From assembly GCA_034667465.1 (NCBI GenBank), contig JAXDJV010000003.1, positions 163,723 to 227,722 of the forward strand: DNA of 64,000 bases. Reading direction: 5' to 3'. Of this stretch, positions 20,620 through 29,139 are shown piece by piece; the stretch's first letter is position 1, and every line of letters begins with the position of its first letter. The notes under the pieces are model-generated. The model made no database searches. It saw nothing but the letters and a program-made list of their open reading frames with translations, and was not told the origin of the DNA. The position numbers and the translations under genes were made by a program. Source of the stretch: JAOBAU01 sp034667465. Its GTDB lineage: Bacteria; Acidobacteriota; Thermoanaerobaculia; Gp7-AA8.

Positions 20620-21459
20620 ATGTCGCAAACGTTGCTCGAAGCGCTCCAGTCACTCTTTCCCGACTCGTCGAAGACGACGCTGCGGCGAATGCTGCAGGAC
20701 GATCGCGTGCGCGTGAACGGCGTGCCGCAGCGCGATGCGAAGCGGCTCGTCGAGACCGGCGAGCGCGTCGAGGTGGGCTCGAAGGCGTCGCGCGAGATCG
20801 ATCCGCGCATCACCATTCTTTATGAGGACAGCGATCTGATCGCGGTCGACAAAGCGCCGGGACTGCTCACCGTCGCCAGCCCGGAAGTCCGCTACGAAAC
20901 TGCCGAAGCGTTCCTCAACACATACCTCGGCGCGCGTCACGGCGAGTCGCGCGTGCACGTCGTGCATCGTCTCGATCGCGACACGTCGGGCGTGCTCGTC
21001 TTCGCGAAAAACGGCGACATGCGCGATCGATTGCAGACGCTGTTCGCCGCGCACGACATCGAGCGGATTTACGTCGCCATCGTGCACGGAAAGCTCGAAG
21101 AGCCGAGCGGCACGTTTCACTCCTTCCTCACTGAAGACAAAGAGCTGCGCGTGAAAAGTGTCGCCGGTGTCGTGCAGGGAAAGGAAGCGATCACGCATTA
21201 CCGCACCACAGCGTCGGGTCGAAAATTTTCGATGCTCGAGGTAACGCTCGAGACCGGACGCCGCAATCAGATTCGCGTTCATCTCGCCGAGGCCGGTCAT
21301 CCGGTCGTTGGCGACAACATGTACGGGAAGGATCGGGAAAACCCGCTCGGCCGGCTCGCGCTGCACGCGCGGCATCTGGCGTTCATCCATCCGCGCACAC
21401 GCAAACGGCTCGAAGTGACGATGCCGATTCCGGAGAGCTTCCGCGAAATGCAGTTGTGA
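20620..21459 (+). CDS. RluA-family pseudouridine synthase
   Basis: 279 residues from ATG 20620, preceded by GGTGAG; the in-frame GTG at 20611 is less likely. N-terminal S4 RNA-binding domain (KTTLRRMLQDDRVRVNGVPQ), then the catalytic domain with HRLDRDTSG (catalytic Asp119), then LETGRRNQIRVHLA. It isomerises uridine in rRNA or tRNA; the exact site cannot be told. It lies 21 nt upstream of the M61 peptidase on the same strand. Confidence 0.92.
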   Translation: MSQTLLEALQSLFPDSSKTTLRRMLQDDRVRVNGVPQRDAKRLVETGERVEVGSKASREIDPRITILYEDSDLIAVDKAPGLLTVASPEVRYETAEAFLNTYLGARHGESRVHVVHRLDRDTSGVLVFAKNGDMRDRLQTLFAAHDIERIYVAIVHGKLEEPSGTFHSFLTEDKELRVKSVAGVVQGKEAITHYRTTASGRKFSMLEVTLETGRRNQIRVHLAEAGHPVVGDNMYGKDRENPLGRLALHARHLAFIHPRTRKRLEVTMPIPESFREMQL

Positions 21460-21480
21460 TGATCGAACTACAATCCCGCG

Positions 21481-23325
21481 ATGCGCAAGACGGCAGTGCT
21501 CATCGCTCTCCTCGCCGCAACGACCCTTTCCGCGGCGACCGTTTCGGTCGACGCCACCGACGTTCGTCGCGGCGTCTTTCACTCGCACGTCAGTATGCCG
21601 GCGAGCGCCGGCGCGATGACGTTCGTCTATCCGAAATGGATTCCGGGCGAGCACACGCCGACCGGGCCGCTGATGCAGATGGCGGGACTGCATGTGTACG
21701 CGAACGGGCAGGAGCTCGCATGGACACGCGATCCGATCGAGATGTTTTCGTTTCGCGTCGACGTGCCGGCAGGCGCGACTTCGATCGACGTCGATTTCGA
21801 TTACGTTTCGCCATCAACCGTATTCGGCGCCGGCTACGGCGAATCGCCGAACGCGACGCAGCACCTCGCTGAACTGCTGTGGAATCAGCTCGTCGTCTAT
21901 CCGGCGAACGTCGCGAGCGACGCGATCTCGTTCGAGGCGTCCGTCCGTCTTCCGGCCGGATGGAAGTTCGATACGGCGCTGCCGATCGCGCAGCAGAGCG
22001 GCGACACGACGACGTTCGCGCCGGTGTCGCTGACGACGCTCATCGATTCACCGCTCATCGCCGGCGAATTCGTCCGGACGATTCCGATCGATAACGACGG
22101 CAAGCTGCACGTCACGCTCGCCGCCGACAGCGCGCAGGCGCTCGCACTTTCCGACGAACGCATCGCTCAGGTACGCAATCTCGTCGGCGAGACCGACGCG
22201 CTCTTCGGCGCGCGGCACTACCGCAACTATCGCTGGCTGGTCGGGCTGAGCGACGCGCTTGACGTGAACGGTCTCGAACATCACGAGTCGAGCGACAACC
22301 GCGCGCCGGAACGCGCGTACGTCGACACGACGTCGGTCGAGCGTTACATCACCACGCTCTCGCACGAGTTCGTCCATTCGTGGAACGGCAAGTTCCGTCG
22401 CCCGTCCGGTCTCGCCACGCCCGACTATCAGGCGCCGATGCGCGGCGAGCTCCTCTGGGTCTACGAAGGAATGACGCGCTACCTCGGCGATCTCGTGCTG
22501 ACCGCGCGGACAGGAATGCGCACGCCGGAACAGGATCGCGATTACATCGCGCACGTCGCCGGCAACCTCGATCGCAATCGTCCCGGCCGCAGCTGGCGTC
22601 CGCTCGTCGATACCGCGGTCGCCGTGCAGTCGATCGCCACCGCGCCGAGCGAAGGCGTTCCATATCGCCGAGCGCTCGATTACTACGACGAGTCGATGCT
22701 CGTCTGGCTCGACGCCGACACGACCATCCGCGCGAAGAGCGGCGGTACAAAATCGCTCGACGATTTCTGCAGGCTCTTCTTCGGCGCACCGTCGACAACT
22801 CCGATGGTGAAGCCATACACGCTCGACGACATCGTCGCGGCGCTGAACACAGTCGTCGGGAACGACTGGCGCGGATTCCTGAACGCACGCGTCTATCGCG
22901 TCAACGAACATCCGCCGCTCGCCGCGCTCGAAGCGAGTGGATGGCGACTCATCTTCAATGACAAGCCGAACGTCTACACGTCGCTGCGCGAGCGAACCGG
23001 AAAAGTGATCGACGCCGGTTTCTCGCTCGGCTTCTGGTCGAAGAACGACGGCACCGTAACCGACGTCGTGCACAACTCGCCCGCGTACGCCGCGGGACTG
23101 ATGCCGTCGATGAAGATTCACTCGATCGACGGCCGCACGTTCTCGAGCGACGTGCTGCTCGAACAGCTGCGCGGACGCAAACCGATGGAGCTGATCGTCG
23201 AGCAGGGAACGTCATCAGTGACGCTGCATGTCGACTACAGCGGCGGCGAGCGCTACGCGCATCTCGAACGCATCGACGGCAAGCCCGATCTGCTCAGCGA
23301 CATCATGCGCGCGCGGCGCAAATAG
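21481..23325 (+). CDS. M61-family metallopeptidase with PDZ domain, exported
   Basis: 614 residues. Signal peptide MRKTAVLIALLAATTLSAA; N-terminal beta domain (about 20-210) with YPKWIPGEHTPTGP; zinc site HEFVH at 295-299 and downstream glutamate E329 (VYEGMTRYLGD). A C-terminal PDZ-like segment (about 520-600: GFWSKNDGTVTDVVHNSPAYAAGLMPSMKIHSIDG, with key GLMPS carboxylate loop) follows. M61 enzymes are periplasmic aminopeptidases of the glycyl-aminopeptidase type. Confidence 0.9.
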   Translation: MRKTAVLIALLAATTLSAATVSVDATDVRRGVFHSHVSMPASAGAMTFVYPKWIPGEHTPTGPLMQMAGLHVYANGQELAWTRDPIEMFSFRVDVPAGATSIDVDFDYVSPSTVFGAGYGESPNATQHLAELLWNQLVVYPANVASDAISFEASVRLPAGWKFDTALPIAQQSGDTTTFAPVSLTTLIDSPLIAGEFVRTIPIDNDGKLHVTLAADSAQALALSDERIAQVRNLVGETDALFGARHYRNYRWLVGLSDALDVNGLEHHESSDNRAPERAYVDTTSVERYITTLSHEFVHSWNGKFRRPSGLATPDYQAPMRGELLWVYEGMTRYLGDLVLTARTGMRTPEQDRDYIAHVAGNLDRNRPGRSWRPLVDTAVAVQSIATAPSEGVPYRRALDYYDESMLVWLDADTTIRAKSGGTKSLDDFCRLFFGAPSTTPMVKPYTLDDIVAALNTVVGNDWRGFLNARVYRVNEHPPLAALEASGWRLIFNDKPNVYTSLRERTGKVIDAGFSLGFWSKNDGTVTDVVHNSPAYAAGLMPSMKIHSIDGRTFSSDVLLEQLRGRKPMELIVEQGTSSVTLHVDYSGGERYAHLERIDGKPDLLSDIMRARRK

Positions 23326-23327
23326 AA

Positions 23328-23711
23328 TTACCGCGCGTCGTTGAGGAGAAGAACGAGCTCGCGCGTGCGCATGTCTGATGACGGCGCATCGGCCGCCAGC
23401 CGGTACTCGCCTTCGAACTGCTCGATGGCGCGGAGGCGTTCGATGTCCTGCCGGCTGACGCCGTAGTCCTTCGCGAAGCGCTGCCATTCATGCGGAACGT
23501 CGGCGTCGATCTCGCCGTCGGCGAGCAGCGCTTCACCGGCGCAATTGAAATGCTCGCAGCCGAACTGCTCCGAGCATTCGGGACACGGCGTCGGATCGTC
23601 AAAGTCCGCCAGCTCGCTTTCGGTGAGCACGCGGGTGATGCCGCCCTTGCGCTCCCGGACGAAGGTCAGGCCGCTGTCGCTGCGCGAGAGAAGGTCGAAA
23701 CGATTCGTCAT
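23328..23711 (-). CDS. Hypothetical cytosolic protein with a Cys/His cluster
   Basis: 127 residues with no signal peptide. The centre has CPECSEQFGCEHFNC (about residues 43-57), a cluster of four Cys and one His that could bind a metal. Around it are acidic helical segments (TESELADFDDP, VSRQDIERLRAIEQFEGEYR). Family not recognised. It converges on the M61 gene with a 2-nt gap. Confidence 0.6.
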   Translation of the reverse strand: MTNRFDLLSRSDSGLTFVRERKGGITRVLTESELADFDDPTPCPECSEQFGCEHFNCAGEALLADGEIDADVPHEWQRFAKDYGVSRQDIERLRAIEQFEGEYRLAADAPSSDMRTRELVLLLNDAR

Positions 23712-23730
23712 CCCCTGATTCTAGTCAAAG

Positions 23731-23852
23731 CAAGGTGCTAAGTGCAGAGGTGCAGAGTGCTGAGTGCTCGACCCACGACGCGACGAGTCGCGCGGACGCG
23801 AAGCGTCCCTCAGCACTCAGCACTCAGCACTCAGCACTCAGCACTCAGCACT
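23731..23852. repeat. Intergenic 7-mer tandem repeat with inverted arms and internal palindromes
   Basis: Six exact tandem copies of CAGCACT occupy 23811-23852. The reverse complement, AGTGCTGAGTGCT, lies at 23756-23768, with degraded copies upstream (AAGTGCAGAGGTGCAG). The 42-bp spacer holds two further perfect palindromes, CGCGAC-GA-GTCGCG and GGACGC-GAA-GCGTCC. RNA or single-stranded DNA could form a large branched hairpin. It lies 18 nt before the permease start, so it must be in or next to its 5' leader. Confidence 0.85.
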
Positions 23853-23870
23853 TTGTTGTAAGGTTTACGG

Positions 23871-25187
23871 ATGCCTTCCCTCGCGCGCCGCCTCGGCGCG
23901 TTCGACGCGACCATGATCGTGATGGGCGGCATCATCGGCTCAGGCATCTTCATCAATCCGTACGTCGTTGCGCGGCAGCTTCATTCGGTCCCGATGATTC
24001 TCGCGGCGTGGCTGACCGGCGGCGTTATCGCGCTGCTCGGCGCGTTCATCTATGCGGAGCTCGGCGCGCGGCGTCCGGAAGCGGGCGGCCAGTACGCGTA
24101 TCTGCGCGATGCTTATCATCCGGCGGCGGCATTCATGTACGGCTGGGGATTGCTGCTCGTCGTGCAGAGCGGCGGGATGGCGGCGGTCGCGGTCACGTTC
24201 GCGCGCTACTTCATCGAAGTGACGCACATCGCGATCGGCGACGCCCTCCTGGCCACGCTCACACTCGTCGCGCTCACCGTCATCAACTGCTTCGGCGTCC
24301 GCGCGGGAAGCAACACGCAGACCGTGCTGATGCTGTTGAAGCTCCTAGCGATCGTGATGCTGGTCGGCGCCGCGATCACGCTGACCGGCGGCTCGCATTC
24401 GACGACACACATCGCCACGCGTCCGCTCCTCGGACCGTTCGCCGCGGCGATGACGCCCGTCATGTTCGCGTACGGCGGCTGGCAGACCGCCAGCTTCATT
24501 TCCGGCGAATTGAAACGTCCCGCGCGCGACCTCGGCATTGGCATGCTCGCCGGCGTCATCGGCGTCGTCATCATCTACGTCACCGTCAACGTCATCATGC
24601 TGCGCGCGCTCGGCACGGACGGACTCGCAGCCACGACCACTCCCGCATCCGCGCTCATGCGCCTCGCCCTCGGCGAGCGCGGCGCGACGCTCATCGCCCT
24701 CGGTATCGCCATCTCCACGCTCGGCTTTCTCAGCCAGAGCATGCTCACCGCGCCGCGCGTCTACTACGCGATGGCGAAAGACGGCCTCTTCTTTCGCAGC
24801 GTCGCGAACGTCCATCCGAAAACGCACGTGCCGACCGTCGCCATCGCATTGCAGGGAGCGGTCGCGATCGTCATCGCGTTATCCGGCACCTACGAGCAGA
24901 TCCTCGGCTACGTCGTCTCCACCGACTTTCTCTTCGCCGGACTGACCGGACTGACGCTCGTCGTTTTCCGCCGCCGCGAGAAAACATCGGAAGGCTTTCG
25001 CGCGCCCGCGCATCCGGTGACGACGCTCCTTTTCGTCGCCGCCTGCTGGCTCGTCGTCCTCGGCACCGCCATGCAATCGCCGGTCAACACCGCCATCGGA
25101 TGGGGAATCCTCGCCGCCGGGCTTCCGGCATATTTGTGGTGGCGTCGTGTGCGGCGCATCACGGCGGCGCCGCTTTCACCGACCTAG
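23871..25187 (+). CDS. APC-superfamily amino acid permease
   Basis: 438 residues, about 12 membrane segments. N-terminal FDATMIVMGGIIGSGIFI is the APC TM1 signature, with GGVIALLGAFIYAELGARRP and FAYGGWQTASFISGE later. Substrate undetermined, probably an amino acid or polyamine. Its leader contains the 7-mer repeat and palindrome element. Confidence 0.9.
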   Translation: MPSLARRLGAFDATMIVMGGIIGSGIFINPYVVARQLHSVPMILAAWLTGGVIALLGAFIYAELGARRPEAGGQYAYLRDAYHPAAAFMYGWGLLLVVQSGGMAAVAVTFARYFIEVTHIAIGDALLATLTLVALTVINCFGVRAGSNTQTVLMLLKLLAIVMLVGAAITLTGGSHSTTHIATRPLLGPFAAAMTPVMFAYGGWQTASFISGELKRPARDLGIGMLAGVIGVVIIYVTVNVIMLRALGTDGLAATTTPASALMRLALGERGATLIALGIAISTLGFLSQSMLTAPRVYYAMAKDGLFFRSVANVHPKTHVPTVAIALQGAVAIVIALSGTYEQILGYVVSTDFLFAGLTGLTLVVFRRREKTSEGFRAPAHPVTTLLFVAACWLVVLGTAMQSPVNTAIGWGILAAGLPAYLWWRRVRRITAAPLSPT

Positions 25188-25196
25188 AATCCCGGC

Positions 25197-25901
25197 ATGC
25201 GAATTCGAGCTCTCCTTTTCTTTTCACTACTGTTTGCCGCGTCCGCGGCGTTCGCCGGCGGGAAGCCGGTCATCGCGGTCTCGGAGTTCAGAAACGATAC
25301 GTCCGCCAACTGGTGGTCTTCCGAGGTCGCGCACGATCTTGCCGGGATGCTCTCCAACGAACTGTCGTCGACCGGCAAGTTCCGTCTCGTCGAGCGGCAC
25401 AAACTCGGCGCCGTGCTCGACGAGCAGGATCTCGCTTCGTCGGGACGCGTCAGCAAATCGACCGGCGCGCAGCTCGGGAAGCTGACCGGCGCGCAGTACG
25501 TCGTCGTCGCCACCGTCAGCGCGTTCGATTCGAAGACGCGTGAGACCGGCGGAGGCCTCAGCTTCCGCGGAATCAGCGTCGGCGGCAAATCGGACGAGGC
25601 GTACATCGCGGTCGACCTGCGCGTCATCGACACGACCACCGGCGAGATCGCGTACAGCCGCACCGTCGAAGCGCGTTCGAGTGGCGGCGGCGTTTCGGTC
25701 GGCGTCTATCGCGGCGGGTTCGGCGGCAATCTGTCGAACTACGAGAACACGCCGACCGGCAAAGCGATCCGCGGCGTGATCATGGAAATCTCCGACTACC
25801 TCGGCTGCGCGATGGTCGATCAGGACGAATGCCTGACCGAGTACGCGCAGAAAGAACAGTCGCGCAAAGCGAAGACCAAGAAATCGATCCGTCTCGACTG
25901 A
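25197..25901 (+). CDS. CsgG/HfaB-family exported protein
   Basis: 234 residues; signal peptide ending SAAFAGG. The CsgG pattern is KPVIAVSEFRNDTSANWWSS, then LAGMLSNELSSTGKFRLVER, then GAQLGKLTGAQYVVVATVSA and VDLRVIDTTTGEIAYSRTVE. There is no lipobox cysteine, unlike true CsgG, so an outer-membrane secretion pore is not supported. More likely it is a periplasmic CsgG-fold protein of the GNA1162/HfaB-like type. Its TGA overlaps the ATG of the TetR gene. Confidence 0.85.
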   Translation: MRIRALLFFSLLFAASAAFAGGKPVIAVSEFRNDTSANWWSSEVAHDLAGMLSNELSSTGKFRLVERHKLGAVLDEQDLASSGRVSKSTGAQLGKLTGAQYVVVATVSAFDSKTRETGGGLSFRGISVGGKSDEAYIAVDLRVIDTTTGEIAYSRTVEARSSGGGVSVGVYRGGFGGNLSNYENTPTGKAIRGVIMEISDYLGCAMVDQDECLTEYAQKEQSRKAKTKKSIRLD

Positions 25902-26398
25902 TGGACGACGCGCCGAAACGCGGCCGCGGCCGGCCACGCCGTGTGGGAGCCGACGCCGAGATTCTCGGCGTCGCGCTCTCGCTCCTTCGCGACAAGGGTT
26001 ATCGCGAGCTGACCGTCGACGCCGTCGCCGAGCGGAGCGGCGTCGCCAAGACGACGATCTATCGCCGCTGGCCGACGAAAGCAGCACTCGTCACCGCCGC
26101 GATCGAGCCGCTCGTCGGCGACGACGGTGCGCGCGATCTCGCATCGCTGCTGACGCGGCTGCGCGAACTGTTGAGCGGCGAGCTCTCGCCGATCATCGCG
26201 GAGCTGGCAGCGGAAGGTGACGTCGACTTCGTCCTGCCGCGCGAATGCTTCCGCGAAGCGCTCGGCGACCGCGACGATCGCGAGCTGCTGATCGACATGA
26301 CCGCCGGCGCGCTCTGGACGAGGCTGCTCGTGACCCGCCAGCCGATTCCTGAAACGTATCCGCAGGACATCGCCCGCGCCCTGTCATCCCGAGCGTAG
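25901..26398 (+). CDS. TetR/AcrR-family transcriptional regulator
   Basis: 165 residues from ATG 25901, which overlaps the CsgG-like stop (TGATG); the longer frame from 25829 lies inside that gene. Helix-turn-helix: LRDKGYRELTVDAVAERSGVAKTTIYRRW (key YR..TV..VA..SGV..TTIYR). The C-terminal ligand domain is short. The last residues (LSSRA) and the TAG stop come from the palindromic repeat copy at 26383. The natural C-terminus may therefore have been replaced. Coupling suggests it may control the CsgG-like gene. Confidence 0.85.
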   Translation: MDDAPKRGRGRPRRVGADAEILGVALSLLRDKGYRELTVDAVAERSGVAKTTIYRRWPTKAALVTAAIEPLVGDDGARDLASLLTRLRELLSGELSPIIAELAAEGDVDFVLPRECFREALGDRDDRELLIDMTAGALWTRLLVTRQPIPETYPQDIARALSSRA

Positions 26399-26473
26399 CG
26401 AGGGATCCGGGCGGGCGGGGCTCGACTGCCTGCCGCCCCACCCGTGCAGATCCCTCGCTACGCTCGGGATGAC
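26383..26473. repeat. Dispersed palindromic repeat, copy 1
   Basis: Begins GTCATCCCGAGCGTAGCGAG and ends with the reverse complement CTCGCTACGCTCGGGATGAC, with a GC-rich centre. Translated, its arms give the HPERSEG or SLATLGMT peptides seen in many bacterial proteomes. The left arm supplies the stop codon of the TetR gene, and the element ends 12 nt before the M1 gene. Confidence 0.92.
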
Positions 26474-26484
26474 AAAATGGCGCA

Positions 26485-29139
26485 ATGCGTCGCCTTCTCT
26501 TCCTCCTCCTTCCGCTCCTCGCGCTGCCGCTCACCGCCGCGACCCGACTGCCGACGAACGTCGTACCGAGTCACTACGACCTCGTCATCACTCCGGACCT
26601 CGCCACGGAGAAGTTCAGCGGCAGCGTCCTGATCGACGTCGACATTAACGCGCCGACCGACACGATCACGCTGCACAGCGTCGAGCTCGCGCTGCACGAC
26701 GTGCTCGTCGACGATCAGCCGGCCACCGTCACGTACGACGCGCCGAACGAGATCGCGATGCTGAAGGTCGCACGGCCGCTCGCGATCGGACCCGCGCACA
26801 TCAGCATCAAATTCGACGGCACGATCGCGCCGGGATTGCGCGGTCTCTATCTCAGCCGCACCGCGAAGCGGAAGTACGCGGTGACGCAGTTCGAGGCGAC
26901 GAGCGCACGCCGCGCGTTCCCCTGCTTCGATGAGCCGGCGCTGAAAGCGACGTTCGACATCACGCTCGTCGTCGACAAAGGCGACACCGCGATCTCGAAC
27001 GGCGCGATCGTCTCCGACACGCCGGACGGCAACAAACACGCGCTCAAATTCGCGAAGACGAAGAAGCTGCCGACGTATCTCGTGGCGCTGCTCGTCGGCG
27101 ACTTCGAATGCATCAAAGGCTCCGCGAACGAGGTTCCGATCCGCGTCTGCTCGACGCCCGGTCTTCAGCACCTCGGCACGTTCGCGCTCGGCGCCGCCGA
27201 GGCCTCGATCAAATACTTCGAGGAGTACTACGGGATCAAATATCCATTCGGGAAGCTCGACATGATCGGCATTCCCGACTTCGGCGCCGGCGCGATGGAG
27301 AACGCGGCCGCGATCACCTATCGCGAAACCGATCTGCTCATCGATGAGAAGACGGCGTCGACCCTCGTTCGCAAGCGCGTCGCGGAAGTCGTCGCGCACG
27401 AGATCGCGCATCAATGGTTCGGCGATCTCGTCACGATGAGGTGGTGGGACGACATCTGGCTCAACGAAGGCTTCGCGACGCTGATGTCGGAGAAGCCGGT
27501 CGAAGCGTGGAAACCGGAATGGCATGGCGCGCTCGATCGTCCGCTGCGCACAGACAACGCGCTGATCACCGACTCACAGCGCACCACGCGGCCGATTCGG
27601 ATCCCGGTGACGTCGACAAACGAAGGTGCGCTGTTCGACTCCGGCATCACGTACGACAAAACCGCGTCGGTGCTGCGGATGACGGAAGAGTGGCTGGGAC
27701 GCGATGCGTTCCGCGACGCCATCCGCGCGTACCTGAAAAAGTATTCGTATTCGAATGCGGCCGCCGAGGACTTCTGGGGAACGATGCGGACGGCGACGAA
27801 GCAGCCGATCGACGAAGTGCTGCACTCGTTCATCGACCTCACCGGACCGCCGTTGCTGCGCGTTAGTGAATCGTGCGCGACCGATGCGCGGACGGTGACG
27901 ATCGCGCAGCAGCGACTCCTGCCGCGCGGCGACGCGCCGCCGCCGCAAACGTGGACGATTCCGATCTGCGCGCACGAAGTCGGTGTGAAGACGAGCCAGC
28001 CGTGCCGGCTGATCGCGAAGGAATCGGAGACGCTCACGTTCGCGTCGCCGTCGTGCAAACGCCCGCTCTTTCTCAGCCGCAACGGCGCAGGTTACTTCGT
28101 CGTCAATTACGCGCCCGACATGCGCAAGGCGCTGCGCGCGCACCTCGGCGAGCTGCCGGCGGTCGAGGAGATCGCGTATCACGGCAACGAATGGATTCTC
28201 GTCCGCTCGCTGCATCGCGAAGCCGGCGAATACCTCGGGCTCATCCGCGCGCTGCCGCGTCCCGCCGAGCGTCCGCTCGTGACTGCGCTCTCCGACAACA
28301 TCGCATATCTCGATCAGCGACTCGTCGACGATGGCAATCGCGCGGCGTGGCAGGCGTGGGTTCGCAACGCCGTGCACGGACTCGCTCCCGCAACGTGGGA
28401 CACGCAGCCGAACGAGACCGGCGAGCAGCGCATCGCACGCGCCACGGTCCTCTGGATCCTCGGCTACGTCGCCGGCGATCGCAAAGTGCTCGACGGCGCG
28501 CGCAAAGTGGCCGAGCAGTACATGCAGAATCCGTCGTCGGTCGATGCCGTCGTCGCCGATCGCGCGCTGCGCCTATCAGCAATCAACGGCGACGCGGCGT
28601 TCTTCGATCGCGTGATGGAACAGCTTCATCGCGCGCCGACGCCGGAGCTCGCCGCGCGCTATCGCAATCTCACGCCGCTCTTCCGCGATCCGCAGCAGTT
28701 CGCGCGCGCCGTCGACTACATCTTCAGCGATGAAGTGCGCGGGCAGGACGTCGGCACGCTGATCGGCGCGATGTTCACCGATCGCGCCACGCGTCCTGCC
28801 GCGTGGGCCGCGACGAAGAGCCGCTGGAGCAAACTCGAAGAGCGCGGAATCGCCGGCCGCGTCGGATTCAGCCTCGGCACCTTCTGCGATTCCGAATCGA
28901 AGAAGGATGTCGAGACGTTCTTCGCTGAACACGGCGCGAAGATGAATCAGCGGACGCTCTCGCGCGCGCAGGAAACGATCGGCGCCTGCATCGCATTCAA
29001 AGCGGCGCAGCAGGCGTCGTTCGATAAAGTCATCCTGAGCGTCAGCGAAGGATCCGGGCGGGTCGGGGCGCGCTTCCGTTCGCCCCTCCCGCCCGGATCC
29101 CTCGCTACGCTCGGGATGACTACTTCACCGTCACCCTGA
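26485..29139 (+). CDS. M1-family zinc aminopeptidase, exported
   Basis: 884 residues. Signal peptide MRRLLFLLLPLLALPLTAA; N-terminal beta domain; substrate motif GAMEN at 269-273; zinc site HEIAH at 305-309 with Glu328 (WLNEGFATL); then the helical ERAP1-like C-terminal domain. It would remove N-terminal residues from peptides in the periplasm. The last roughly 35 residues are translated from repeat copy 2 (HPERSEG-like VILSVSEGSG ... SLATLGMTTSPSP), so they are probably not part of the fold. It overlaps the convergent alpha-2-macroglobulin gene by 20 nt. Confidence 0.92.
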   Translation: MRRLLFLLLPLLALPLTAATRLPTNVVPSHYDLVITPDLATEKFSGSVLIDVDINAPTDTITLHSVELALHDVLVDDQPATVTYDAPNEIAMLKVARPLAIGPAHISIKFDGTIAPGLRGLYLSRTAKRKYAVTQFEATSARRAFPCFDEPALKATFDITLVVDKGDTAISNGAIVSDTPDGNKHALKFAKTKKLPTYLVALLVGDFECIKGSANEVPIRVCSTPGLQHLGTFALGAAEASIKYFEEYYGIKYPFGKLDMIGIPDFGAGAMENAAAITYRETDLLIDEKTASTLVRKRVAEVVAHEIAHQWFGDLVTMRWWDDIWLNEGFATLMSEKPVEAWKPEWHGALDRPLRTDNALITDSQRTTRPIRIPVTSTNEGALFDSGITYDKTASVLRMTEEWLGRDAFRDAIRAYLKKYSYSNAAAEDFWGTMRTATKQPIDEVLHSFIDLTGPPLLRVSESCATDARTVTIAQQRLLPRGDAPPPQTWTIPICAHEVGVKTSQPCRLIAKESETLTFASPSCKRPLFLSRNGAGYFVVNYAPDMRKALRAHLGELPAVEEIAYHGNEWILVRSLHREAGEYLGLIRALPRPAERPLVTALSDNIAYLDQRLVDDGNRAAWQAWVRNAVHGLAPATWDTQPNETGEQRIARATVLWILGYVAGDRKVLDGARKVAEQYMQNPSSVDAVVADRALRLSAINGDAAFFDRVMEQLHRAPTPELAARYRNLTPLFRDPQQFARAVDYIFSDEVRGQDVGTLIGAMFTDRATRPAAWAATKSRWSKLEERGIAGRVGFSLGTFCDSESKKDVETFFAEHGAKMNQRTLSRAQETIGACIAFKAAQQASFDKVILSVSEGSGRVGARFRSPLPPGSLATLGMTTSPSP
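29029..29120. repeat. Dispersed palindromic repeat, copy 2 (translated within the M1 gene)
   Basis: Left arm diverged (GTCATCCTGAGCGTCAGCGA), right arm canonical (CTCGCTACGCTCGGGATGAC). It lies entirely inside the 3' end of the M1 reading frame. Its last base is the final base of the alpha-2-macroglobulin stop codon. Confidence 0.88.

Noticed and set aside
23811..23852. Short direct repeats as a CRISPR or iteron origin
   Set aside because: The 7-bp copies are directly adjacent, too short for CRISPR. No replication initiator gene or AT-rich region lies nearby.
23735..25543. A 602-residue open frame across the permease gene
   Set aside because: It runs in another frame of the APC permease and is Arg/His-rich shadow; the permease frame has the membrane segments and motifs.
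25829..25900. Longer start for the TetR gene
   Set aside because: This part lies inside the CsgG-like gene. ATG 25901 overlaps that gene's stop and gives the usual short basic N-terminus before the HTH.
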